From NCBI GenBank assembly GCA_934154445.1, contig CAKPGC010000001.1, forward strand, positions 124,001 to 188,000: DNA of 64,000 nt, written 5' to 3'. Below the pieces are notes generated by a model that was not told the origin of the DNA, made no database searches, and was given only the letters and a program-made list of their open reading frames with translations. Shown here one piece after another: positions 24,857 to 33,037 of this stretch (positions are counted from its first letter, which is position 1; each line of letters starts with the position of its first letter). The position numbers and the translations under genes were made by a program. The DNA comes from an uncultured Clostridia bacterium (GTDB lineage Bacteria; Bacillota; Clostridia; TANB77; CAG-508).

Positions 24857-25510
24857 TTATTTATTTTTTGCTTTCTCTTTAGTATATCCTAAAAATTCTC
24901 CTGATTTACCAATATAATAATCTTTTGCTTGTTCTTCTGATATCTCTAAATTAGGTAAGTCGTCCTTCATATAATCAGAAAATCTAATAATCATTTAATC
25001 GATCATAATATATACTATATTCTCTTTGGAAAAAATACCCCTTATTCTTATAAGCTTGACTTTTTAGTAGTTCCTTTTGTTCATCTGATATTTTTCTTAT
25101 ATATTCACTACAAGTTTGCATTCCATTATTTTCACCAAAATTATTTAACAATATTTTTCTGACCTAAATTTTCAAAAATACTCTCTTTGGTTAAATATCT
25201 TTTATATATTGCAACCTGATCACTGTGGTCTATTAAACTAATATCAACACTGATATATTCATAAATACCAGAACTTAAAATTTCTTCATCCACTAGTCCA
25301 TACACACTTACTTTCGAAGGATAAATACTATATTTAAAGTATTAATCTGTCCTTTATCATTATAACATTGTACTGATAATATATTTGAAGAAACTGAATT
25401 TGATATTTATATTTACTTTCATCTAATACATATTCTGTCGATATCTTTCCATCTGTATCATAATATTTATTTACTTTTATTGAATTAGTATTATATGTTT
25501 CCGATTTATT
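24857..25510 (-). pseudogene. Decayed gene with at least three frameshifts, unknown
   Basis: Successive minus-strand segments in different frames read as one protein: NKYYDTDGKISTEYVLDE, then VQCYNDKGQINTLN, then KVSVYGLVDEEILSSGIYEY, then CSEYIRKISDEQKELLKS, then MKDDLPNLEISEEQAK up to a stop at 24857. Each switch happens at or near a stop in the previous frame. The N-terminus after dtd is missing. I cannot name the family; the style (charged, Tyr-rich, YYD.DGK) suggests an exported protein. This accounts for the 690-bp stretch between two genes. Confidence 0.7.
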
Positions 25511-25517
25511 TTACTAT

Positions 25518-25958
25518 TTAATATTTTTCTAGAATGATTGTAACTGGTCCATCATTAACCAAACTTACTTTCATATCAGCTCCAAAAATACCAGTTTCTG
25601 TTTTATTTATTTTATTTTTGCATTCGTTTATTATATACTCATATAATTCATTTGCAAATTCAGGTTTTGCAGCTTCTGTAAATGATGGTCTATTTCCGCT
25701 CGAGCAATCTGCATATAGTGTAAATTGAGAAACCAAAAGTAATGAACCATTGATATCACTTAACGATAGATTCATTTTACCATTATCATCTTCAAAAACT
25801 CTTAAATTAATCAATTTTTTTATTAAGTAATCAGCTATCTCTTTCGTATCTGTATGTGTTATTCCTATTAACACCAAAAAGCCTTCATCTATTTTACCCA
25901 CAGTTGTTTCATTTACATCTACTTTTGCCTTTTTAACTCTTTGAACCACAAATTTCAT
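25518..25958 (-). CDS. dtd: D-aminoacyl-tRNA deacylase
   Basis: Removes D-amino acids (and glycine from tRNA-Ala) from mischarged tRNAs. The signature SQFTLYADCSSGNRPSF, including the catalytic Thr-containing loop, and the C-terminal VNDGPVTIIL (cis Gly-Pro motif) are intact. With ATG 25958 (MKFVVQRV) the length is 146 aa, the family norm; an ATG four codons earlier overlaps the GGGTGAT ribosome site. No operon partner nearby. Confidence 0.94.
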   Translation of the reverse strand: MKFVVQRVKKAKVDVNETTVGKIDEGFLVLIGITHTDTKEIADYLIKKLINLRVFEDDNGKMNLSLSDINGSLLLVSQFTLYADCSSGNRPSFTEAAKPEFANELYEYIINECKNKINKTETGIFGADMKVSLVNDGPVTIILEKY

Positions 25959-26070
25959 TATATCACCCATATTTTTATATCATAAGATAACAATTTTTAC
26001 AATAAAAAAAATTATTTTAGCAATATAAAAAAGAAATTCAAGTTAAAAAACTTAAATCTCTTTTTTATAT

Positions 26071-26788
26071 TTATTCTATAATATCAATTGCATTATTTGT
26101 ATCTATTCCTTCCAGATTATAATAAGTATTTGGAATTTTTCCAACAATTATATTTTCCGCTATTAAAACCTGATTTGTTATTCTTTCTGATATACTATCA
26201 TAAGGTGTTACAACACTAACTTCACATACCACTTGTAAATAAACTCTATGCAAAGTTTGGTTAATCCCCTGTTCTTTAAACTCACTTTTTAAATCTGTTT
26301 CTACATTTCCAATTGTTGAAATCTTTATAGGAATTCTTGGACCTTTACCAGCAAATAATTTAAATCCAGTAAAACTTCCGAATAGCTATTTCGACTTTTT
26401 CTCTTCCTCTTTCATCTATTTCATTTTGAATTTTCACAGCAACATCTGATATTATTTCATTTATAGCATATACATCTGATTTAATCATAGTAATATTACC
26501 ATTATTATCTTTATCAACTGTAAATAATTCACTATAAGTATGTTCTCTCATAGCATTGGTTGCTTGTTCATTTGATATTATTGTCGCCATAGCTTTTGCC
26601 TTATCTTTACAAACAGTATCAAACATTGGCAAAATTGCATCTAATACAATTTTAACAGTACTAAATGCAATTATCAGTATTATAAAAATTTTCGCTATTT
26701 TCTGTTTATTTCTAAAACCTTTATTACCCAAATTTGAAACTAATATTTTAGGGATTTTTATTCTTGGCCTAGAATAAATTTTACTCAA
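26071..26788 (-). pseudogene. yunB: Sporulation protein YunB, single frameshift
   Basis: The N-terminal part (142 aa: a membrane segment at about 30-55, then DKAKAMATIISNEQATNAM) ends abruptly at 26360. The following DNA in another frame continues as GSFTGFKLFAGKGPRIPIKI, then LHRVYLQVVCEVSVVTP and IIVGKIPNTYYN, the YunB C-terminus, to a stop at 26071. The break lies in GCTATTCGGAAGT near 26380, where two bases seem missing from an expected Ile-Pro-x-Gly codon run. YunB is a spore-development protein of unknown biochemistry. Either a real lesion or a sequence error. The start may be TTG 26788. Confidence 0.8.
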
Positions 26789-26835
26789 AATTTATTTTAT
26801 TCCTCCTTATATTTCAATTAATCATAAAAATTTTA

Positions 26836-28377
26836 TTAAGCTTTTTCTGAAATTTTTTCAAACTTTGGTATATATAATTTTTGTCCAGGCATTATCAAAT
26901 CTTTATTTTCAATACCATTTACTCTTGCAATTCCATCTACTGTACTTCTAAATTCCTTGGCAATATTCCATAAGGTATCTCCTTTTTTTACTATATATAT
27001 CACTATACTATAGTCTTGTTCCTCACTATTTTCATTTTCTTGAATACTATCAATCATATTAATATTAGCTGTTCTATACATATTTGTATTTGCTTGAACA
27101 TCAACATTACAGTTTATATTTCCGCCATCTTGCAATATAAAATCTTGAGATTTAATTTCCATATTACAATTTGTATTTAAACTTTCTCCATTTTGTAAAT
27201 TTTCAACTGTATATTCAAATGGAATTTTTGCATCCTTGGTTATAATTTGAGTTCTAGAATTTTCAAAAATAAACATTAAATTTAATTCTGCCTCATATAA
27301 AATTTTTGAATTTATTTTATTTTCATTTACTATTGATGGTACAACATCTACATCAATTAAATTTAATCCTTCTATATCTTTTAAATTGATTTTTTCTCTT
27401 ATTTGTTTCAATGTGGAAACATTCTTTTTTTCTGTTATTGCCATTACTTGTTTCTTTTCAAAATCAATTTGTTCTATTGGACTATACATATCTTGAATCA
27501 AATTCATTTGTTTTTCTTCATAAACATAACAAACAACTCCTATTTCGATTTCAATATATATTGAATGTTCTTCTTGTGAGTTTGGTTTTATAATTATATT
27601 TTTTATTTCATAATTAACATCACATATATTTTCCTCAGAAACATTTGGAATATCTATAAATCCTACAACTGGTATCTTATAATTAACAGTATTTATTCTG
27701 TTATCCTCTGTTAAATACATTATTCTTATTTCTGCTTCTGCTTTCGTTAAAACTTTGTTATAACTAATTTTTATGTCTCTATCAACTAAGCATACTTGTG
27801 TTTTCAATATTTCGGCTAAGTTATCCATATTATCTATTTGTATATTATCTTTTGCATAAATCTTCGTTTCTCCTTGACCTACTAATGAATTAACTTTCAA
27901 ATCTTCTTTTAAAATTTGAATATTATTTTCATCTTGAATCTCATTTATTACCTCAACATCTTCATTTAAATAGATTCTTAAGCTAACCTCTAAAGTAGCT
28001 TTAATGCCAATTTTTCTACCATTTATTACTTTGCCTTCTATAGATTTTACATTCACATCAGAAATTACAGTCATTCCTTCCTTACAATTTGGAACATTTA
28101 AATTTTCCGAAAAATCTATACTAGTATTTAATCCTCTTACAGTATCATCTGTTCCATCAGGCATATACATTATATATGTATTTACAGCACCATCAAGTCT
28201 TACTTTCTCTTCTTGTGCCTCTTTCTTATATATTGATACAACACCACTTGTACAAATTGTGTTCAAAATATCAGGCTTTGAATCTGGTACAATCATATCT
28301 CCTTCCGCAAATATAATATCTTTTTTTTCTGCTATTAATTTGTTTATACTTAAATTTTCTCTTTGTGCTTCTATCAT
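26836..28377 (-). CDS. sipL: SipL-like spore coat/morphogenesis protein (SPOCS domains plus LysM)
   Basis: A 513-aa cytoplasmic (mother-cell) protein built of three SPOCS/DUF3794 domains and a C-terminal LysM (YIVKKGDTLWNIAKEF, PGQKLYIPK, at about 452-500). This architecture is that of C. difficile SipL, which binds the SpoIVA ATPase through the LysM domain to encase the forespore. No frameshift. AGGAGG precedes the start. It is adjacent to yunB on the same strand, suggesting a sporulation locus. Confidence 0.9.
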   Translation of the reverse strand: MIEAQRENLSINKLIAEKKDIIFAEGDMIVPDSKPDILNTICTSGVVSIYKKEAQEEKVRLDGAVNTYIMYMPDGTDDTVRGLNTSIDFSENLNVPNCKEGMTVISDVNVKSIEGKVINGRKIGIKATLEVSLRIYLNEDVEVINEIQDENNIQILKEDLKVNSLVGQGETKIYAKDNIQIDNMDNLAEILKTQVCLVDRDIKISYNKVLTKAEAEIRIMYLTEDNRINTVNYKIPVVGFIDIPNVSEENICDVNYEIKNIIIKPNSQEEHSIYIEIEIGVVCYVYEEKQMNLIQDMYSPIEQIDFEKKQVMAITEKKNVSTLKQIREKINLKDIEGLNLIDVDVVPSIVNENKINSKILYEAELNLMFIFENSRTQIITKDAKIPFEYTVENLQNGESLNTNCNMEIKSQDFILQDGGNINCNVDVQANTNMYRTANINMIDSIQENENSEEQDYSIVIYIVKKGDTLWNIAKEFRSTVDGIARVNGIENKDLIMPGQKLYIPKFEKISEKA

Positions 28378-28441
28378 TTTTTACCTCCTTACAGTTTTTC
28401 TTTATAAATGTATATGAGGTTGTTTTGCCTTTATTCCAAAT

Positions 28442-28687
28442 TTAATTATTTTTTGATGGAACTATTATTATATTTAGTGTTGAGTCATATTTGTATTTAC
28501 TTATTATATCTTGTGAAAAACTTGCTAATTCATTTGGTATTACTATTGTTGTGTATTTTTGTTTTTTTAATTCTTCTATTTTATTGTCAATTTCTTCTGG
28601 CTCTTTTATTTCTTCTATGTTCATTCCTAATAATTTTGGAATTTGATAATCTTTTTCTTTTTCATATTTTATAAATGATATTTTCAT
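28442..28687 (-). CDS. Small protein, V-ATPase subunit F-like fold suspected
   Basis: An 81-aa protein (MKISFIKYEKEKDYQIPK...) with alternating strands and helices: KLLGMNIEEIKEPEEIDNKI, then TTIVIPNELASF, and a final IIIVPS. This order resembles the N-terminal domain of V-type ATPase subunit F, but no other ATPase genes are near, so the match may be only of fold. A GAAGTGATT ribosome site is present. It is upstream of sipL on the same strand. Confidence 0.6.
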   Translation of the reverse strand: MKISFIKYEKEKDYQIPKLLGMNIEEIKEPEEIDNKIEELKKQKYTTIVIPNELASFSQDIISKYKYDSTLNIIIVPSKNN

Positions 28688-28880
28688 TTCAAATCACTTC
28701 TTTCATATAATTATTTTGTTTTAAAAAAAGTATTTTATACTTGAAAGTACTAGAATTTAAGGTAAATTTGTGTTATAATCATAATTAGTTTAGTAAATTA
28801 CTAATAACTTTTTTTAATCTCCTTTTAGGAGTTGACATATAAAAAATTAACAACAAAAAATTTGAAAGGAGAAACTTTTT

Positions 28881-29372
28881 ATGGCAAAAAAACAAAGCAA
28901 ACGGAAACTAACATCAAAACAAGCAACTTGTATATCATGGCTAATAACTTTAATATTGGCTATTTTAGTAATTATAAGAAGAATATCTATAAAAAATCCG
29001 AAAGGCGAGTTAGTATATCTTCTTGTGTTTACATTGCTAGCAAGTTTATATGTATTCATTATGCTTTATATTGTTATATTTAAAGTACCTGATAGAATAA
29101 GTGGAGAAAAATTAAAGAAAATAGAACTAAAAAATAGTTGTATTTTATCTTCTACAAATTTTACGCAAGTGTATTTTTATCCCCAAGACACTGGAGGTAC
29201 CATAGATATAATGATGACAATTTTAAAAAATGAAGAATGCAACTTTTATGCAAAACTCATCGAAAACAATTGTATTCATCTAATTGCCAAAGATAAATAT
29301 AATGAAGAAGTTTTCAATGAAAAAATAGATAATCATTTATTTTTTAATTGTAATTTTAAAATACAAGAATAA
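28881..29372 (+). CDS. Two-helix membrane protein, unknown
   Basis: A 163-aa protein: basic N-terminus MAKKQSKRKLTSKQA, two hydrophobic helices at about 17-36 and 45-67, then a soluble domain of about 95 residues with FTQVYFYPQDTGGTIDIMM. The topology suggests the domain is cytoplasmic. AAAGGAG precedes ATG. It is monocistronic with a strong terminator after it. No family recognised. Confidence 0.7.
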   Translation: MAKKQSKRKLTSKQATCISWLITLILAILVIIRRISIKNPKGELVYLLVFTLLASLYVFIMLYIVIFKVPDRISGEKLKKIELKNSCILSSTNFTQVYFYPQDTGGTIDIMMTILKNEECNFYAKLIENNCIHLIAKDKYNEEVFNEKIDNHLFFNCNFKIQE

Positions 29373-29387
29373 TTTACGCCATAAGTA

Positions 29388-29425
29388 GAAGAGGAGATTC
29401 TTAAAAAGGAATCTCCTCTTTTATA
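29388..29425 (+). terminator. Intrinsic terminator
   Basis: AAGAGGAGATTC / GAATCTCCTCTT hairpin with loop TTAAAAAG and a following T-run. Confidence 0.9.
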
Positions 29426-29685
29426 AATAAAATTATTTAATATATTACTTTATTTCAAAAAATTTATTTACATATTATTTTTCCATACTAAATATAATAA
29501 AGTAAAAAAACAAAATCACACTTATCTATTTAGCAAATAACATACACAGATATGAATAGTGCAGATAGCAACAATGCAATTGTAGGTCGTACAAATAGCA
29601 CAGCCAAACAGTAGTTATGCAACATTTAAATATTAACTGTGGTAAACTAGATTATTGGTTAACTCCTCCAAACTGAAACAGAACT
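29426..29685. other. Gene-poor stretch with a Cys-rich frame
   Basis: No gene with start and ribosome site is seen. On the minus strand a start-less frame around 29530-29615 reads GCAICTTYNCIVAICTIHIC, rich in evenly spaced Cys codons. It lies beyond the stop of the 43-aa frame, so it might be a detached continuation of that small gene. Confidence 0.4.
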
Positions 29686-29817
29686 TCAAAGACCAATTGT
29701 TAAAACAGCTTCTGTAATTTTAGTTAGAAAAGATAAAACTGTAACTATGTCTGTTGTTAGTACTGAGTCGTAAGTTCCTGTTACATTAGCTATATTGCTT
29801 AATTTTACATCTGCCAT
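29686..29817 (-). CDS. Small hydrophobic peptide (43 aa)
   Basis: ATG 29817 follows a very strong AAGGAGGTGAAGGT site, a good sign of translation. The peptide starts MADVKLSNIANVTGTYDSVL and continues with a Thr/Leu/Val-rich half ending LTIGL. It has no cysteine. A Cys-rich frame lies downstream, so a frameshifted precursor peptide is possible, as is a short remnant of a larger gene. Unrecognised. Confidence 0.5.
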   Translation of the reverse strand: MADVKLSNIANVTGTYDSVLTTDIVTVLSFLTKITEAVLTIGL

Positions 29818-29956
29818 TTTACCTTCACCTCCTTATTAACATTATATATTTTATGTAAATAATAATGATTTTTTTGTTGAATTTATTGATATTTGTGGTT
29901 TTTTTGTGTTATAATTATATTAGTATCTAATAATAATGCTTATGAAAGGATTTATA

Positions 29957-30049
29957 ATGAAAAACTTTTTTAAAGATTTAAAAACAGCTTTTGATGAAAT
30001 CACAACAAGTATTTCTGATTTCATTCATTCTGCTTTTAAAAATGAATAA
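29957..30049 (+). CDS. Amphipathic small peptide (30 aa)
   Basis: ATG 29957 behind GAAAGGA encodes MKNFFKDLKTAFDEITTSIS plus ten more residues ending FKNE. Plotting the helix by eye, Phe/Leu/Ile fall on one face and Lys/Asp/Glu on the other. TTGATA and TATAAT boxes lie upstream with an 18-bp spacer, and a strong terminator directly follows the stop, so it looks like a complete short transcription unit convergent with spo0A. Function unknown. Confidence 0.55.
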   Translation: MKNFFKDLKTAFDEITTSISDFIHSAFKNE

Positions 30050-30055
30050 TTAAGC

Positions 30056-30090
30056 AAAAACCGTGTCATTATTTTGACACGGTTCTTTTT
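30056..30090. terminator. Bidirectional terminator, small peptide / spo0A
   Basis: AACCGTGTCA / TGACACGGTT stem with A-run before and T-run after, usable on both strands. Confidence 0.9.
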
Positions 30091-30907
30091 ACGCACTCTT
30101 TAATTCCAAGCGTAATTTATCTGCAATCATTGCTATAAATTCCGAATTTGTAGGCTTTCCTTTAGCTGCTGAAATTGTATACCCAAATATCTTTTCAACT
30201 GTCTGTTGATCACCTCTTCCCCAGGCAACCTCAATTGCATGGCGAATAGCACGCTCAACTCTTGAAGGAGTTGTATTAAATTTATAAGCAATTTTCGGAT
30301 ATAAACTTTTAGTAATTTGATTTATAACATCAATATCATTAACAACCATAATAATAGCCTCTCTTAAATATTGATATCCCTTTATATGTGCTGGAACACC
30401 AACTTCATGAATAATATTTGTTACTAGAGCCTCCAAATTTTCTTGACTTTTTTCTCCATTTCCAGGAATTTCTACATACTGTTGTTTCATCTCTTTTCCA
30501 ATAAAATTATTAGTACTTTGACTAGGATTAAAGTTTTTTAATTCTCTAATTCTCTTTATTAATAATTCAATATCAAAAGGTTTTACAACATAATATTCAG
30601 CTCCTAAGTTTACAGCTTTTTGCGTAATTTTATCTTGTCCAACAGCTGAAATCATTATGCAAATTGGCTTTTTATTACTTTTTATTATATTAATTTTTTC
30701 TAATACTCCAATTCCATCTAAATGCGGCATTATAACATCTAACAAAACTACGTCTGGCATTATATTATTTATCATATCTACCGCTTCTTCTCCATCTTTT
30801 GCAATTCCTATTACCTCCATATCATCTTGCTCTTGTATATAATTAGCAAGTGTTTGGCTAAATTCTTGATTATCATCAGCTATCAAGATAGTTGTTTTTT
30901 CTTTCAT
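30089..30907 (-). CDS. spo0A: Sporulation master regulator Spo0A
   Basis: Phosphorylated response regulator that triggers sporulation by binding 0A boxes. The receiver domain (about 1-125) has the acidic pair LIADDN, phospho-Asp in VVLLDVIMP and Lys in VVKPFD. The C-terminal Spo0A DNA-binding domain shows HEVGVPAHIKGYQYLREAI, then TPSRVERAIRHAIEVAW and SEFIAMIADKLRLE. Length 272 aa and all key residues are normal. It is followed by a strong terminator. Its presence argues the lineage is or recently was spore-forming. Confidence 0.97.
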   Translation of the reverse strand: MKEKTTILIADDNQEFSQTLANYIQEQDDMEVIGIAKDGEEAVDMINNIMPDVVLLDVIMPHLDGIGVLEKINIIKSNKKPICIMISAVGQDKITQKAVNLGAEYYVVKPFDIELLIKRIRELKNFNPSQSTNNFIGKEMKQQYVEIPGNGEKSQENLEALVTNIIHEVGVPAHIKGYQYLREAIIMVVNDIDVINQITKSLYPKIAYKFNTTPSRVERAIRHAIEVAWGRGDQQTVEKIFGYTISAAKGKPTNSEFIAMIADKLRLELKSA

Positions 30908-30998
30908 TTAAATTACCCCCTAAATAAAACATTTTCTCTTTTGTTTGTTAATTTTATGTCAATTATTGTATTAAACTTTTCCGTATCAACAAATTAAA

Positions 30999-31022
30999 GA
31001 ACTGTAAATTTTTTACAGTTCT
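30999..31022 (-). terminator. Terminator after YigZ-like gene
   Basis: AGAACTGTAAA / TTTACAGTTCT hairpin with T-rich DNA after it on the minus strand. Confidence 0.65.
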
Positions 31023-31069
31023 GATTATATTACATATAAATATAAATTTTTCATTTTTTTACAAAAGTA

Positions 31070-31708
31070 TTATTTTATTATACATTTATTTATTAATTTT
31101 TTAGATAGAAACTTTAAATTCCTCAACATTATTTTTTTTGTTTCAAAATCTTCTATTAATCCTTGTTTACTACCTTCTTGCACTTGAATTTTACAAAAAA
31201 TTGTATCAGAATAAATAAATTCACTTATAAATATATTATTTATTTTACAATAATGTTTAAAATTTTCTAAATTTGTATATTCAATTTCTACTTCTGCTTC
31301 TTGCCCAATACACTTTTCAACTTTTTCTGCATTATTTATAGCATCAAGAGTAGCATCAGAATACGCTCTTACCAAGCCACCTGTTCCAAGTAAAATACCT
31401 CCAAAATATCTTGTCACAATAACAAGAACATTACACAAATTATTTTTTTGCAAAATATTTAACATTGGTCCACCAGCTGTTCCTGAAGGTTCTCCATCAT
31501 CACTTGCTTTTTCAATTATTTGTTCATTTTCAATAACTCTATAAGCCACACAATTATGTCTTGCATCAAAATATTTCTTTTTTATTTGCTTTATATTCTC
31601 CTCAGCATCTTCTTGTGTTTCAATTTTTATAAAATTGCATATAAATTTTGATTTTTTTACAACAATTTCAGTTTGTACATTTTCTCTAATCGAAATAAAA
31701 TTTTCCAT
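31070..31708 (-). CDS. YigZ/IMPACT-family protein
   Basis: A 212-aa member of UPF0029/IMPACT. The diagnostic stretch DARHNCVAYRV, then ASDDGEPSGTAGGP, and VTRYFGGILLGTGGLVRAYS are intact, followed by the C-terminal DUF1949-type domain. Bacterial members are linked to translation control, without a firm reaction. ATG 31708 follows AGGAGTG and lies one base past the upstream gene's stop (TGATATG), so the pair is coupled. Confidence 0.9.
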   Translation of the reverse strand: MENFISIRENVQTEIVVKKSKFICNFIKIETQEDAEENIKQIKKKYFDARHNCVAYRVIENEQIIEKASDDGEPSGTAGGPMLNILQKNNLCNVLVIVTRYFGGILLGTGGLVRAYSDATLDAINNAEKVEKCIGQEAEVEIEYTNLENFKHYCKINNIFISEFIYSDTIFCKIQVQEGSKQGLIEDFETKKIMLRNLKFLSKKLINKCIIK

Positions 31709-31709
31709 A

Positions 31710-32990
31710 TCACTCCTGTCTGTCAAAAAAGGGCATTCCTATTGACAATCCTGACGTATATCCTGTAGAGTAAGCTATTTGAAGATTAAATCCTCCTGTG
31801 TAAGCATCCACATCTATTATTTCTCCAGCAAAATATAAACCTGGTACTAATTTTGATTCCATAGTTTTAGGATTTATTTCTTTAATATTTATACCACCAC
31901 TTGTAATTATAGCTTCCTCTATAGGTCTAAAGTCACTAATTAATAATTCAAAATTTTTTAATAATGTCACAAGTTTTTTTCTTTCTTGTTTTGTTATCTC
32001 ATTTACTTTTTTATCAGGATTTATTTCACTTTTTTCAATTATAACATTAATTAATTTTTGTGGTAAGAGTTTTTCTAGACTATTCTTAAATAGTTTATTC
32101 TTAAATTCTGAAAAATCTCTTAAAATTCTATCATCCAACTTTTCATAAGATAGAGCTGGTTTTAAGTCTATTATTAGTATTATCTTTTTTCTTTTTAAAA
32201 GTTCCTCTATATTTTTATATCGTACCAAATGTGCTGATCCACTTAAAATTGTTGGACCAGACACTCCAAAATGTGTAAATAACATTTCTCCAAAATCTTC
32301 ATAGATTACTTTATCGTTTTCTGCATTTCTTATTTTTATACCTACATTTCTTAAAGATAAACCTTGTAAATTTTTGCACATTTTTTTATCATAACATTCT
32401 AATGGTACTAAAGATGGTCTAATATCTGTTACTGTATGTCCTAAATTTTTAGCAATCTCATATCCATCTCCTGTTGAACCTGTTAAAGGATAACTTTTCC
32501 CTCCTGTTGCTAAAATAACTTTTTCAGCTTCAAATATTTTATTATCATCAGTTTTTACTTTAAATTTTCCTTGTTCATCTTTTTCTATAATCTGTGTAAC
32601 TTTTGTATTATAAATTATTTCAACATTTAATTCTTTCAATCTTTTTTTAAAACAATCTAATACATCTAAAGCTTTATCTGTTATAGGAAATATTCTATTG
32701 CCTCTTTCCTCTTTTACTTCTAATCCTTGTATTTTTAAAAATTGTATTATATCTTTATTTGTATAATTTTTTAAACAACTATATAAAAATTGTCCATTGC
32801 CTGGTATATTAGGGATAAAATCATCAATTGGTAAGGAAGATGTTATATTGCATCTTCCTTTCCCTGTAATTAATAACTTTCTCCCTAATCTCTCCATTTT
32901 TTCTAATATTATAACTTTATTTCCGTCATTTGCTGCTGTTATGGCTGCCATCATTCCAGCAGGTCCGCCTCCAATTACTATAACTTTCAT
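31710..32990 (-). CDS. HI0933/YhiN-family flavoprotein
   Basis: An NAD(P)/FAD-dependent oxidoreductase-like protein of about 426 aa. N-terminal dinucleotide site VIVIGGGPAGMMAAITA, then RLGRKLLITGKGRCNITSS, and the C-terminal FAGEIIDVDAYTGGFNLQIA are family signatures. Substrate unknown. I start at ATG 32990 behind AAAGGAG. The last residues (MPFFDRQE) and stop are encoded within a dispersed palindrome, which has replaced or extended the native C-terminus. Confidence 0.9.
   Translation of the reverse strand: MKVIVIGGGPAGMMAAITAANDGNKVIILEKMERLGRKLLITGKGRCNITSSLPIDDFIPNIPGNGQFLYSCLKNYTNKDIIQFLKIQGLEVKEERGNRIFPITDKALDVLDCFKKRLKELNVEIIYNTKVTQIIEKDEQGKFKVKTDDNKIFEAEKVILATGGKSYPLTGSTGDGYEIAKNLGHTVTDIRPSLVPLECYDKKMCKNLQGLSLRNVGIKIRNAENDKVIYEDFGEMLFTHFGVSGPTILSGSAHLVRYKNIEELLKRKKIILIIDLKPALSYEKLDDRILRDFSEFKNKLFKNSLEKLLPQKLINVIIEKSEINPDKKVNEITKQERKKLVTLLKNFELLISDFRPIEEAIITSGGINIKEINPKTMESKLVPGLYFAGEIIDVDAYTGGFNLQIAYSTGYTSGLSIGMPFFDRQE
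31720..31749. repeat. Dispersed palindrome, copy 4
   Basis: CTGTCAAAAAAGGG..TTCCTATTGACAA lies inside the 3' end of the HI0933-like gene and just before the next ribosome site, showing it can be tolerated as coding DNA. Confidence 0.75.
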
Positions 32991-33037
32991 TTTTTCTCCT
33001 TTTTTAAAAATCAAGGTATAAATAGTTAATATTATCT

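Noticed and set aside
28442..28687. True V-type ATPase subunit F
   Set aside because: No other V-ATPase genes are nearby and the match is of general strand-helix order only.
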